DNA from: Coffea arabica
Lineage: Eukaryota; Streptophyta; Magnoliopsida; Gentianales; Rubiaceae
Length of the DNA: 64,000 nt
NCBI RefSeq assembly: GCF_036785885.1
Contig: NC_092323.1
Location: 1,838,501-1,902,500, forward strand
Direction: 5' to 3'
Part shown: positions 32,756 through 45,111 of the stretch, one piece after another
How positions within the stretch are numbered: position 1 is the first letter of the stretch
Layout: every line of letters starts with the position of its first letter
The notes under the pieces: model-generated
The model's input: only the letters and a program-made list of their open reading frames with translations
What the model was told of the DNA's origin: nothing
Database searches by the model: none
Position numbers and translations under genes: made by a program

Positions 32756-35485
32756 ATTTTGTTGTCTTCCTCGATTCAGAAGTCTCATTTATATATATGT
32801 GTATATATATATGAACTGGTAGTGGTGGTGGTGGTGCTGCGGATAGAAACAACCAATAGGAGGAGGAGGAGAGATGCGGGATGGCCACGCTAAAATCTCA
32901 ATGACATACTAAGAAATTACTACTTGGTTAACTTATTAATAGTAGATTGTTGGTTTGTGGTGGTACTCTTCAAGAATTTAATTACATTATTATAGCTTCT
33001 TTTAAGTCAACCGTTAAAACATTATTATTATTATAGCCAGTAACCCTCCCTGAATCGCCTGTTCGATTCAACCCTGACCGGTTCCTCAAACAATTCTTAT
33101 CTTTCAGCAAGAAAGCGTAGTTGTTTTTCTGATCTTGGAAGTTTTCAGCGTCTAGTTGAGTTTACTTTTCATAGTCAAATTTGATCCTTTCAACTACTAC
33201 TAGTAAAATTTAGTACATTGGCGAGAGACTATTGGGTTTACCTTTGCCCAAAACTCGTTCTTCAGGCCGGAGAAAACGACGTTGTAACGAATCCTGCTTG
33301 CAATCATCAGCAACAAGATCCATTTTGTTTTTGTTCTTGTTGCTAACGTTCTTGATTGATAGATACCTCATACTAAATGTCGGTCATGCCAATTGTTTAA
33401 GTGCATTCGGGTGCTAATATACCATGCATGCACCACCAACTACCAAGAATATACGTACGGAGTATTATTATACATGGAGCATTGGTAGTGACTGTGTGTG
33501 TGTGTATGTATGGAGAGAGAGAGAGAGGCGCTGACTCGAGACTTCATTTTCACGGGTCATAATTTATACTAGTAATTTGACAACAGTGACAAGTAGAATT
33601 TTAGCTTCAATTTTTAAGTACTAACAAGTAACAACTGCTTCAAAATGAAATCGCAACGACTTCCACGGCCACGCGTTCATACTCCAATCTCCAAAGCCTT
33701 GTCACGGCCTCGTGTGGTGTAACTTCCTGGTCACTGCATCCCAATTCTAATTTTTAGGACTGATATCTTCCGAGACCTGCTTTTCATCTCTTCTTCTTCT
33801 TTTTTTTTTTTTAAAAAAAAAAATTTGTTTTGTTTGTTTTTTTTTTATAATTCCTCGATTCGATTGGGTCAGAACGCAACAGGTAAAAGTGATACTAAAA
33901 CTCTATTATCCTCCTGCATTAAAAATGTTAAATTAATAAGCATAGCGAGGCACTTGTGACTGCCTATTTGGCTTAGTCCAATTATAACATGCTGAGGTCG
34001 AGAAGTAAAAAATGGTGATTGGAAAATGCATTCATAAAAAATGTAAAATTTTAATTTAAAAAAATCCAAACAAGACCTTGACTATCGAAGATTAGCCTAC
34101 TGTGCAATTGTAAGAGCTGGTAACAACTGCTCAACTCTATCTGGAGGATTTAAGAACAATAATGTAACACCAAGATCAGGGGCGGAGCCAAGACCCCACA
34201 GTAAGTGGGATCAAATTTTAGTACAGTAAAATTTATTTTTAAAAAAATAAACACTACTAAGATTATATACATGTTATAATTATACCCTACGAGTACTCTC
34301 TCTTTTTTTTTTTTTTTTTAAAAAAAAATGTTGCAAAATTAATTCATTATCAATTTTGTTAAATGCATCTTTTTCAATGTAAGTAACTGAACCTCTTGAT
34401 TTTTTTAAAATAATCTGCGAATCACCATCAACTTGATCTATTATAGGGTTTCTTTTATAAAATTTATCTTTACCCTATTATAAATAAAAATCATAATAAC
34501 TTAATTTCGTATTATAAATAAAAAATTTACCATTCACTTGAATAATTCTTGTTTTTGAAGACTTTGAAGTTTGACAAAAAAAATGATTAGACGAATTGGT
34601 TTTCTCACTCTACTCAAGAAAGTTCAACCCTTGTGTTTGGAAATTTTAGATGAATTTATTCTTGAGCTAACTTTCATAGATAATTTGCAATAAATTCAAA
34701 ATTATTGTGATGGTACGTATTATGAATTTTCAATTTTTTGGGGTCAATGTATATAGGAAAGAGAATTTGATAAAATATAGTGGGATCAAATAAGATGCAA
34801 CTTTAAAATTTTCTAAATTTCCTAAGCCTAAGAACTAATTTTTTCAAAGTTAAGTAGGGTCAATTGACCCCACTTGATGCATGCTTGGGATATTGGAACT
34901 TCATTTAAAAAAAAAAAGGAGAGTGTTTTTTTTTCAAAGTTAAAATAGGCCTTCAATGCTAAGAAGGACACCGCCAACAACCCTTGACCTCCCATATTGC
35001 CACTTAATTGTGGCTTCCTCCGACGCAAAAATCTCGTCGGCTCCCCCTCCCCTAGACATCCATGGCTAAAGAGATGAATGTCCAATCTGAATTCTATATT
35101 GGAATTTTGTATTCCTCTGTTTATGCTTTGCCGATGATGATGATAGTTGTCATTTGCTTAAACAAAAAAAATAATAAATTTTTTTTTTCGTCAAAGGCTC
35201 CAAGTATATTGTCCGTAGTATTGTAAAGCCTTCCAAGAAAAAATTACATGTATGTAGTAACTACTCGGATGCTCACGTCGTTAGCCCAATGCTAACATTG
35301 AAAAGCCCAAGGTTAAGAAGAAAACCTGGCAGTTTTCGGCCAAGTTAAAATTTGTCAAAGCCCAACCGACATTGAAATCCAGTGATGGTTACATCTTCTG
35401 TCCCCCAAACACCCCAACCAAAAACCTTTTCCAATATTTTGAAGTGGAAGGAGGGCAAAATCATTAGATTGTTCTTAAAGTGAAA
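32756..35485. other. Intergenic between peroxidase and ZNF511-like gene
   Basis: No gene recognised. Just upstream of the peroxidase is a TA-rich run (32789-32812) followed by GGT repeats. TG and GA microsatellites lie at about 33492-33528. A possible insertion at 34178-35053 is bounded by AGGGGCGGAGCC and a loosely inverted GGCTCCCCCTCCCCT, but no target duplication was found. Confidence 0.4.
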
Positions 35486-37168
35486 ATGGCGACGGAGGTA
35501 GAAGTAAGCAGAGAAGATCAACTTAAGTTTCCGTATTGGAGTCCGATTAGACGACGGTTCGACCCGGAATCTTCATTCTTCGCTGCCGGCAACGTCGAAA
35601 GAGAGCTCCTTGCCAAACAGGTAATTTTCTTTCGACTTTCAGATGCATGAATTAGCATATTCGTGGATTGGGAGATGATGAATGTAATCGTGTGATTATT
35701 TCATGCCTGCAAATACTGAATTAGATTCAGCTTAATTCTGACCTGGTGTCCAAAAGTTTTTTTTTTTGGGGATTTTTTGGGGAGGGTGGGGGTGGGGAGA
35801 TTCGTGTCTTAATTTTTATATGTTAAAGGGAATCTGTGATGCTTATGTTTATGTTGGGTGAGGATGTTTATGATGACTCCAATTTTCGGCTTTCGATCGA
35901 AGAAGAAGAAATATGAAAGTTTGTGAATGGACCAGTATTTTGTTATTTATCCAGGTTGCATTGGATTTGACCGAAGAAGAGAAGCTGCAGTTTCGCAATA
36001 TGGAAGATGAAGAAAGCAGGTTAGTTGTTCTGCCACCTAACTTGTGTGTGTTTGAAAATGCATTTGTTTGCCTACCTACCTAGACCATAAATCCATCATT
36101 ACACTAGATTGACTTGGCTCTGCCATTGGGACTGTTAACACAGATTTTTTTTCAATAATGTTTTCCACATTCCTGATGTTCCCTCCTCCTCCCTCCTATG
36201 AATGGTAGCTTCTATTCACCGGTATTCTTTTCTTTACGCCATGCCCTTTTAGCATAAAACAAAGAGTAGATTACCAGTTTCCCATGCGAAAGAATGTATA
36301 GAAGCTGGATTTTCTTGGTCTTGCCACTGCTCCTTTAAGATGGTATGGAGCATCTAATCATGCATATAACGCACTTCAGATTACCTTGGTGCACTTTCAG
36401 TTATCTGAAATTGAATGCACCACGCACTTCAGGGTATCTGAATGCACCTTTTCTAAGACACGACTTGTCTGATCATACGCATGCTAATTTCATTGTTTTC
36501 CGGTTATTGACAGTAAATTATACTGCCCACTTGTTGGTTGTGGCGCACATTTGAGATCTTTGGATGAGTTTGAAGATCACTATACTTCACGGCACTCTGC
36601 AGCTTGTTCGGTCTGCTCAAGGGTTTATCCTACGTCACGCCTGCTAAGCATTCATGTCTCTGAAGTTCATGATTCTTTCTTTCAGGCAAAAGTCGCCCGT
36701 GGTTTTGCAATGGTAAATATTTGCTCAAAGGAATGTATCTGCTTACCTTGCAATATGTTCGTCACAAACTATTGACAACAAGTGTTGTTTTCTTTGGCAC
36801 GATAGTATGAATGTCTTGTCGAAGGTTGTGGTCTAAAGCTGAAGAGCTACAAAGGTCGGCAACAACATTTGGTTGATAAGCATAAATTTCCGACTTCGTT
36901 TGAGTTCTTCAAGAAGGCCCATCCATCAAAGAAACAAAGGAAAAAAGACCAGCATAAACAAGCATTCGGAACGAAAGAGGCTGCTTCAAGAGCTATGCAA
37001 ATGGAGGAAGACACGATGGACAACCTTGTTTCAGCTGTCTCTAAATTGAGCACTTCTGACTCCCCCTCATCCATAAGTTTTGGCCGCCGCCATAATCGTG
37101 GATTGACATTTGTTCCTCGGGCTGTTCGGCAGGCGAAGGAACCAGAGTCTTCTGCCAGAAGGAGTTAA
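35486..37168 (+). CDS. C2H2 zinc-finger protein, ZNF511 family
   Basis: Exons 35486-35620, 35955-36019, 36514-36712 and 36806-37168 give 253 residues. The N-terminus contains PYWSPIRRRFDPESSFFAAGNVEREL, typical of ZNF511 relatives. Three C2H2 fingers follow: CPLVGC...HYTSRH, CSVCSRVYPTSRLLSIHVSEVH (C-x2-C-x12-H-x4-H) and CLVEGC...HLVDKH. The C-terminus is basic and Ser-rich (KKAHPSKKQRKKDQHKQ, then GRRHNRGLTFVPRAVRQ). The family is conserved between plants and animals but its role is poorly defined; a nuclear nucleic-acid-binding protein is the reasonable inference. Splice phases agree across all four exons. Confidence 0.9.
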
Positions 37169-37920
37169 AGGCGGAATCCCCTTTTGATTACGAGTCTGTT
37201 GGTCGACAACGGCATGATTTGTCGACAACGGCATGATTTGCCTCTATTTTCGAGTTGGTTGTGTAGAATTGAAGGATAAAGGTATCTATATCCTCTTTTG
37301 ACGGCAATTCAAGTATGGCTGCGACAGCCTGGAATGCAGTAGTAGGACTCGCCGAGACTGGAGTTTGCTTGCATGCATGGGCTTCGTTCATTTCCTTCGG
37401 AGGTGGGATCTTCTGTGAAGTTATGTAGTGCTATTTGACTTTGCTTCACTGAGAGAAATGGCCATCTACTAGTACTACTCCCACTTCGCTAACTAATTGG
37501 CTGCTATTCTGAGACAGACACAAGACACACAAAGGACTTTTTAACTCCATTTGTAATCGTGGACTGATATAAAATCTCAGACTCCGCCTTTGTATTCGAT
37601 TTTCCCGCTGGAGATAATCTAATCTTGTTGGATAGCAGAATATTTGAAAAATTATTTGGAATAATTAGTGTACTTTTTGCAATATTAATTTATGTCTGCG
37701 AGTTAAAAAAAGAAAAAAGAAAAAAAGAAGCTAGTTGATGTATTATTAGTTAATAAGATAATAAGAATGTAATTGAAAATATATTTTTTAGTTGATGTAC
37801 CCGTATCCAATGCAAGTCTCAAATTAGCTTTCAAGTATTACTCCATTATTTTACGGTTCTACTACTCATCAGGTGACCAAATCAAGGGACGGATATGGGT
37901 ATTATTTACATTTACATACA
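37169..37920. other. 3' flank of the ZNF511-like gene
   Basis: No gene. A 20-bp unit around CGACAACGGCATGATTTG is repeated in tandem at about 37201-37240, within the likely 3' UTR. Confidence 0.4.
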
Positions 37921-38919
37921 CTAGTATAAATGCCCGTGCTACGCACAGTATATTATATTTTTTTAAAAAATTACAATCTATGGAGAAATTTAAAAAAAGT
38001 AAAATATTATAATCACGGGCACATGAAAGTATATTTAAAAAAATGAAACTTTGTAACAATAGTTCAATATATGATAAAACATCTCCGTTATTTATAAATT
38101 ATCACTTTGATAAATATTGGATCCTGAAAAAAAATAGAAGTCTATATCGTAAATTGAGCGAAATAAGGGTCCAATTAAATATAATTGAATACTTAATTTG
38201 ATAAGTAAATGAAATACTTACAAACATTTTGCCTTTGATTTGATAATCTTCTACGAAGGTGTGAACATTATTCATACCAATCACCTCTGAGTACGAACGC
38301 CAGTATTGGGGGTTTAATTAATTCTGTTGATTTTTGTGAAGTTCGTACTATAAATGAGAATGCACGATTTTTGCATGAATTAATGTGTTGGTTGAACAAT
38401 GCACCTCTATTTTCCTGACAATTAAAAGCATACATAATTCAAAATTATATTTTGTTTTAGACAGTTTGTAAATAATATTATATAAAAATATATACATATA
38501 AATAATGTATACCTTTGTTTTTAAATCTCTAAGATAAGAAACATTACAACGAAACATGAATTGTGCATGCTTGTCTTGAAGAGTGAAGTATAGGTTACCA
38601 CTGGAATCTCTAACTTCTATATTAACATTGTATCTGTTACAAAAAAAATTATGATGTATAATGCAAAAAATTATATTAAAATTCAAAATATATGAAAATA
38701 ATTACCTGACAATAATGTCGACTACATCATTACAATGTATACACACCATTTTTACAAAATGAGATTAACATAGTTGTCCACAATTTTTGCATAACTCATG
38801 GAACATATTATCTATGTTGATACTTTGAATGTAAGCAAGTATCCGAAAATATTTAACCTAAAACGATCCAAAGAATGTATAGATTACAATTATTAATTCG
38901 AAACTACATGTAGATACTT

Positions 38920-39900
38920 GTTCATTACTTAATTAATTGAGAGGGATTGTAACGTAGGTAGAACTGCACATTCGGATATCGATATTCTCTTAGCATTTAA
39001 TATCAACAATGCTTGGGACATTGTAAAATTGCATGACCGCAACCACGTCACTAATTTCTGAGCATATTTATCATTCTCAAACCTGCAAATTTTTCAAATA
39101 AATATTCGTAAGGGTATGAAATATTATTAATAATTTAATATTTTGATATTTGTAAAACTTACCAACTGTGTAGGTATTGAGCAAAATCCAAGTAATAATT
39201 GACATACAATTTGCTTGCTCGAATAGTATAAAGTGACGGTCCTACACAATGTGCTATATTATTGAAAAACTATAAAAATAAAATAAAATAAAGTGAAAAA
39301 TAAATTGAATTACCTTTATAATTTCTCACACAAATACCATAGGCTAGCAAAACATTGTGTTTTGTAACAGTTTGAGGCAAGTGTTCACCATCATCAGTTG
39401 CAAATTTATCACATAAAGTCAACCGAACTACTGTCAAACTTCATTTAGAGAATTTTGGTAAGTATAAATCAAAATTTGGAGAATATAAAATATTTTAAAG
39501 ATATTGAATCTATTAACTAACCTTTTGTCAACTAAAAGTATGTCACACTTGGTTTTATCATTGATAGATGTTTGATAGTGTGAACTAACAGATACAACTA
39601 AACCAATTACATCTACAAAAGATCAAATAGTATAAGCAATACCAGTTCAAATATACAACTTAAATAGAAGTATGGTTAATTAAGAATGAAATACCTATCA
39701 ATTGCAAATCATTGTCCATGTGTTGTTCTGTATCTCTTAGTTTGACCAGATTAAACTTGAAACGAGGTATGATTCCACAATCATCTAAAATATTCACTAT
39801 ATTCGTATTGTTTCCAAATGATAATTGGTACTAATGTGGTGCAAGCCGATATTTAAGATCTGCCGGAATTACATATATATTTTGAAACCAGTATACCTTG
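38920..39900 (-). pseudogene. RPA1-like (replication protein A large subunit) gene, decayed
   Basis: Several exon-like segments read on the minus strand, from high to low coordinate. The first, about 39898-39693, encodes VYWFQNIYVIPADLKYR and later DDCGIIPRFKFNLVKLRDTE. The next, about 39613-39517, encodes DVIGLVVSVSSHYQTSINDK, then KCDILLVDKR. The one at about 39455-39316 encodes LTVVRLTLCDKFATDDGE and NVLLAYGICVRNYK. Smaller pieces lie below. The DVIGLVVSVS and CDILLVD blocks are typical of the OB-fold region of plant RPA1-like proteins, which Helitrons often carry. Splice borders at several joints are still canonical, but the first segment has an in-frame stop after KYRLAPH and no start is visible. 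Confidence 0.6.
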
Positions 39901-39953
39901 CCTTCATGGAGATGATCTGCGAAAATATTTATTGTAGTAGGAAGGTGGGTGAG

Positions 39954-40037
39954 GAGTGTTAGTTGGAGTTAACTTCTTATTTGAGGGAAACGTGGGAGTG
40001 TTAGTTGGAGTTAACTTCTTGTTTGAGGGAAACGTGG
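39954..40037. repeat. 42-bp tandem repeat, two copies, near the Helitron 5' end
   Basis: A unit containing GTGTTAGTTGGAGTTAACTT begins near 39956 and again at 39998, nearly identical. It lies in the 5' part of the minus-strand Helitron. Confidence 0.7.
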
Positions 40038-40397
40038 AGATGTAACGTACCTATGATATTTTTTACGAAATAAATTAAATGTAAAATGTTAGAAAAATAG
40101 AATTGAGAGTGGGAAGGTTTGTGAATGCTTGTTGCTAAAAATCCCTTCTCAAATTTATATAGATATAGATAGATTAGCGTCCGTAAAATTGAATGCTTGT
40201 GCATATTGGGAAATTTGTTCGAAGACAAATTAAGCGTCAGATTGATGAGTTTTTTTTTTTGGACGGAATTGACGGGAAAAAGAAAATTTAGAATAAGGAG
40301 TAGGGCCAATCAATTTTCTACGCAACACGACATTAAAAGGGAAGCAGACGCACGCCATCCCCACTCTGCCTCCTCTTCCTTCCAGTAAAGTAATTTA

Positions 40398-40535
40398 TTT
40401 GGATGGGGTATTATTTAAAATAATTATTATAATATTTTTATAATGTGATATATATAAAATAAAAAATAATAAAAAATAATAAAAAATATATTTATAATTC
40501 AAATAAAATATTATTTAAAACAATGAGATATCAAA
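40398..40535. mobile_element. Possible small AT-rich MITE
   Basis: The left end TTTGGATGGGGTATTATTTA and the complemented right end TTTGATATCTCATTGTTTTA are roughly inverted, with an AT-only interior of about 90 bp. No target duplication was confirmed. It lies about 160 bp upstream of SEC61 gamma. Confidence 0.35.
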
Positions 40536-40693
40536 CACTTGCTCGGTACGGGGGGCTTTTAACTTCTTCTAAGAAGAGGGAGGTCATTTTGGTTTTCTTG
40601 TGAGCTAGTGCAGACAGATTGAGATTTTCAGCCGAAGGCAAAGGCACAGAAGAAGAGAGAGAGTAGCTGCCAAACAAAAGGGAGGAAAAAAGA

Positions 40694-41152
40694 ATGGATG
40701 CGTTGGATTCAGTTTTCGATCCGCTGAGGGATTTCGCCAAGGACAGCGTTCGTCTGGTCAAGCGCTGCCACAAGCCCGACCGCAAAGGTATCAACTAGTA
40801 CTATATCTGTTTAACAATACTTTCCTGCTTGAAAATTACTGCACACGGAGTAGCACTGTATCTTAAGATGTTAGACTTTTTTTTTTCTTTTTCGTTTGTC
40901 GTAAGTTGGACGAGGATGGATCTGATGATAAGTTCTCAACATGGTTTAGAACTCAATTGATTGGGGGGATGATACTGTATTTTATTGTTTAGAAAGGCTT
41001 TCACCCACTTCTTTTCTCTGCTGCCGAGTGGTGTAGAATTTTCCAAGGTTGCGGTGCGTACAGCGATAGGATTCGTGGTGATGGGATTCGTTGGATTCTT
41101 CGTCAAGCTCATCTTCATCCCCATCAATAACATCATCGTCGGATCTGCCTGA
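40694..41152 (+). CDS. SEC61G: Protein translocon subunit SEC61 gamma
   Basis: Two exons, 40694-40787 and 41037-41152, give 69 residues, the exact family length. The sequence begins [20 protein letters not shown] and continues [21 protein letters not shown] single C-terminal membrane helix follows ([20 protein letters not shown]) and the protein ends NNIIVGSA. It is the tail-anchored small subunit of the ER Sec61 channel, which clamps the alpha subunit (established). The intron splits the Lys/Glu boundary (AAA G|AA TTT). The gene lies between a Helitron upstream and plastid-derived DNA downstream. Confidence 0.95.
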
Positions 41153-41867
41153 CTCTCTTTCCCCACAGATCTGGGTATTTTGTTTCTCCCATAATTCACT
41201 CTTTTTATCAGCATCATCATCATTGTTATTATTGGTGTCACCTATTAACATTACTGGCATCTGATAAATTACGGCTATTTTATGGGATTGGCTCACTATT
41301 TAGTTTTCCTACTTAATTTGCATTTTTTTTTCGGGTTGAGTTATAAAAGGGATTCTGCCAATTTGCTCCCCTGTCTGAGGTTAGACCCTGTAAATCTTGT
41401 CTTCAGTTATGTTGATGCACACTGCAAGCAAGAAAATTTTCGAGGTGGAAAACAGCAGACCAGTTACCACTGAAGATGGATTCAAGTTATACATATTACA
41501 GCTATGCGTTTGGATGTCTTCCTTGTCTTTGCCATATATCTTTCCAAAAATGTGCTGATTTAATGTTGCATAATAAGATATTTACATTGTTGATGGTTGA
41601 AATGTATACTGCATTTGGCGTTCATCTATTATTTCACTGTGCCACCAATATCAAATTAAGTGGATTACCTTTTAATAGTTACCTTGATTTAGTCAATGGG
41701 AAGTCGGGATGGAAATCTCTACGTCCAATAGCTTGTGTTTCATTTATATATTTTCCTTTGTATTTCTAAATTTAGTTTCTATGTTTTGCACCTCCTTCAA
41801 TTTTGCATGTAATATGTTATAGTTGGATCCCCAATTTTTTGGAATGCTCCAAATTTGACTTCATTTC
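41153..41867. other. 3' flank of SEC61 gamma
   Basis: It holds the presumed 3' UTR and AT-rich DNA; no gene recognised. A short open stretch around 41420-41520 (KIFEVEN, TTEDGFKLYI) was noticed but matches nothing I know. Confidence 0.4.
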
Positions 41868-42314
41868 ACAAAACCTTTATCGCTTAGTTTTCGACTTTTG
41901 GAAAACATCTTAGCTGATGAATTGGTTGTTGTTGTTCTTGTTTCTTTAGTACCTTTAGTGGTTTCTATACCTGTCATGCTCCTTGGAATATTTACAAGTG
42001 GTATTCAAGCTCTTATTTTTGCAACTTTAGCCGCAGCTCACAAAGATTTAAGGTCATTTCTTCAAATTGTTCTTCATTTCTAAGTTCATAACCTTCGTGA
42101 TAGATTCATCGATATTACCTACCAAATAAACAGCCTGTTCAGGAAGACTATCTAATTCTCCGGAAAGAATCAATTGATCCCCAATGGCTAATCGTCGCAT
42201 GAATTGATAAGGATCCTGTAAGTCCAACATTAATTCCTTCATATGTGTCAATTGGGCAAATTCCAATAAGTCTATTGGAATTGGCTCTGTATCAATGGAA
42301 TCCTCATCATCCAT
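41868..42314. pseudogene. Nuclear plastid DNA: atpI fragment joined to atpE/atpB fragment
   Basis: 41868-42038 (+) matches the end of plastid atp[11 protein letters not shown], then [19 protein letters not shown] and [16 protein letters not shown], with a length change near GGAAAAC. It stops before the normal YIGESMEGHH ending. At 42039 it passes abruptly into the opposite-strand atpB/atpE overlap. Read on the minus strand, the atpB end [20 protein letters not shown]...[10 protein letters not shown] runs from about 42175 to its stop at 42054. The overlapping ATGACC start of atpE (MTLNL) continues to 42039. The remainder, 42176-42314, stays open but is not atpB; I could not assign it. None of this can be functional in the nucleus; it is organelle DNA that was rearranged before or during insertion. 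Confidence 0.85.
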
Positions 42315-43193
42315 ACATAACGAAGTGGTGTGGTATATTCATATCATAATATATGAACAGTAAGAACTAGCATTCTCATTGAAACTAGAACTCATAGGGA
42401 AGAAAATAGATTTATGCATACCGTAGGGTGTGACACTTCCATCACAGTTGGGCAAAATTTGTATGAAGAACACTAGATGTGAAGAGAAGCAAGGATCATT
42501 TTCTTTCTTCCCCCATTAATTGTTCCATACACGTCATTCAAGTACATCGGTGTTTGTATTTTCCTACATAACCAACTGATTTTGCAGTGTCGATTAACTG
42601 GTACCTTTGCAATTTGCAGGCTGTCTGGATGCGATAGCAAGCAAACACTCTCTAAGGTTACAAGAGCAGCCAGTTGGTGACACACAAAAGATGCTTTGTG
42701 CCTGAGTAGCCACTCTTTCTCTCTTTAACTGAATACCAGACTTTTTGATTGATATCAGTAGCATTTTGATGCTGAACAAATAGCTTTGATCAAATCAAGT
42801 TTATATTGTTCATCACACTTATTCTACTACTGTCAGTTCAGCATTTACCTCCGTTGATTAACTTGAGATACGTGCAAAAATTTGGAACAAGACGAGGGAT
42901 CATGCCCAACTGTTCTCTTGGAGAGTTACAATCCCATAACCTGTCTCCATAAGGTCTCGTGTGCTTGCAAAGAAACTCTTCAACATGGATTTCTGTTAAA
43001 TCTGTACATGTTAAGGAAGCCAGAATGTATTGATAGGGAGATGAAATTCAGCAGATTTGTACTTCCTTGATCAAATTCAGCAGTACAACAAAGACGAAGG
43101 AAAAACAAAGCTAATGCAAATGTCCAGATCATGATTCTGGATTACAAGGACATCAAGAGCTTAATTTCAAATTAATAAGCCAAATTATCAAGG
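42315..43193. other. Intergenic, 3' flank of bL27
   Basis: No gene recognised between the plastid-derived insertion and the stop codon of the bL27 gene. Confidence 0.4.
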
Positions 43194-44730
43194 TCAACAA
43201 ACTGGATTTGTTTCTGAGGCTTCACCAATTGAAGCAAGTACCAACTCTGGCTCCATGAGATTCGCTTCTCTGGCTTCTTTTCTGGCTTTCCTTCGCTCAC
43301 GCTGTAATCTGAAGGACTCTTTCTTTCGTGCCCTGTAGCTGTTAGCATTTTCAGGTTGCAATTCCCGCGGGTAAACACTCACCTATAAGTTAACAAACAG
43401 AAAAAATTGATCATGCTAAAGTTTGAACTAACTTGCTATAAGTTGGAGCATTATGGCTGAAGTATGACCTTTTTCCTATCTGGCCCATACTTCTCAAATT
43501 TAACGAGTCCATCTATCAAGGAAAATAGCGTGTGATCCTTGCCGATTCCAACATTCTTTCCTGGATGGAACTGAAATTACAAGGAGAAAGGTCAAGCGGT
43601 GTAGAAGGAATTGAGCAATTGAAATAGGCCAAAGAAACAGGCTGTGCGCATCAATTAGAAGCAAAAAGAACACAACACCCCGGAGAGGCAAACCATCCCA
43701 GTATCTGTCATTCCAACATCTAGTCAAACTTTCCATTACCATAAATAAATTATTAATAAAAACTCAGATTTTGTAGACTTTTCATTAACTTTATGCTGAG
43801 AGGGTTTGTATCTCTACAATGCTTATCAACATTGAGCTTTTCAAGATCTTCCTTATTGCCTTCCTGTATGCAGTGATCAATTTATAGTGGCGGAGATCAT
43901 ATATAAAAGACTCACCATATACTAACTGGTCCATGGTTTCTTGACTCCAGAAGATTAGCAAAGATCTTACTTTGGGAAGTTGTTCTATTCCCAGCACACT
44001 CAACAAAATCAACTGCAATATTTTCCCCCCAGTCCCAAGCGACTGAGGGAGACTCCAAGGCTTACAAGTGGAAAGGGGAATGAGGAGGACTCAAAAGAGT
44101 CTATATACCAGGAACCAGGATGTCATGGCTACCTTACTTGAGCATGATCTCTCAATTTAATATCCTAATTGAGAAAATAAGAAAGGTAGGTACTTGAACG
44201 CAGAGTTGAGGATAGCAAGCAGAGTGCGTCTTGAAAAAATAAATGGGGAAGGAATGGCAGCTAGAAACAGGCATCTACATACATTTCAGCATAAGAGTAA
44301 TTGCAGAAAGCAAAGTTATGCCTTCCTAAGTAATTCAGTATAAATGCATGCTAGCAATTAGGAATCATAAGCCAAATGTAGAAAGAATCAGATTTAAGAG
44401 TAGGAACATGGGGGAAAAAGATACACGCACCTTGGTACCGCGCTGACGGACGATGATGGCGCCGGGCTTGGCAAGTTGATCGCCGTAGATTTTAACACCA
44501 AGGCGTTGGCCGGGGGAGTCTCGTCCGTTCTTGGTGCTTCCGGCACCTTTCTTGTGAGCGGACTCAATCGTCAACGGAGCATTCAATGGAAATGAGACGG
44601 TGACCTTGGGAGGGACGTGAATGGTTCCAAAGTCTCCTCTGAGAAAAGTGGATGACGACGATGAGCTGGAACCTAGTGATAGCCCTCTAAACCCTACTAC
44701 TAAATCCAAACTCATGCTAGCCACTGCCAT
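43194..44730 (-). CDS. RPL27: Plastid ribosomal protein bL27
   Basis: Exons 44730-44431, 43570-43469 and 43382-43194 give 196 residues. Residues 1 to about 57 form a Ser/Thr-rich chloroplast transit peptide ([20 protein letters not shown], then a Ser run). The mature part starts near [20 protein letters not shown], the glycine/lysine-rich bL27 N-terminus that reaches the peptidyl-transferase centre in bacteria-type ribosomes. It continues [13 protein letters not shown] / [20 protein letters not shown] / [21 protein letters not shown] plastid-type C-terminal extension rich in Arg/Lys/Glu follows, ending in SETNPVC. Both introns are phase 0. The nucleus-encoded product acts in chloroplast translation. 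Confidence 0.93.
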
Positions 44731-45071
44731 TACTCCGCCAAATCCACAATTTCTCGAGTTAAAAGGGAAAAAAAAAAATTAGTCAGGGTTTAGGAACTTC
44801 TAGCCAATTTCTGTGCGCAGCAGCAGCAATTATGTGGTTGAGTTTTTAGGGATCTACTTGCAATTACCTACGGTCTACTGGGGAAGAAAATATGCAGCAG
44901 AAGCAGCAGCTCCAATGGCAATCCTACGTTGAAAGGGGAGCGGAGGAGGGAAGGGGGAAAAAATGACCGATGGATATTGAAACCTTATCGCTTCTCAATA
45001 GAGAGCCGGACCAAAATAAAATAAAACCGAAATGAAGAAAAAACGCCACCCACCCAAAATAGAAGAGCGCT
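44731..45071. other. bL27 upstream region
   Basis: Promoter and leader DNA of the minus-strand bL27 gene, with a GCA repeat near 44893-44910. The tRNA-Leu gene on the same strand lies just beyond. Confidence 0.4.
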
Positions 45072-45078
45072 GTGGAGA

Positions 45079-45111
<33 letters not shown>

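Larger units (their letters stand above)
37921..40173 (-). mobile_element. Non-autonomous Helitron with RPA1-like cargo
   Basis: On the minus strand the 3' end reads GTGCGTAGCACGGGCATTTA then TACTAG. A short hairpin (GTGC-GTA-GCAC, extended by CT/GG) lies about ten bases before the CTAG terminus, next to a host T. The 5' end starts TCTATCTATATCTATATAAA. Insertion is between A and T with no target duplication, as expected for Helitrons. The exact 5' base is ambiguous among 40163, 40169 and 40173 because of the GATA-like repeat. About 2.25 kb; no Rep/helicase was seen, so it cannot move on its own. It sits between the ZNF511-like gene and SEC61 gamma. Confidence 0.78.

Noticed and set aside
34178-35053. 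Possible transposon bounded by AGGGGCGGAGCC
   Set aside because: Start resembles known plant elements, but the right end is only loosely inverted and no target duplication was found, so it is mentioned only within the intergenic entry.
41898-42083. 61-codon frame as a small membrane protein gene
   Set aside because: It is the plastid atpI C-terminus running into antisense atpE/atpB sequence.
42054-42314. 86-codon minus-strand frame as a nuclear gene
   Set aside because: Its C-terminal part is the end of plastid atpB and it sits in a rearranged plastid insertion, so the start is accidental.
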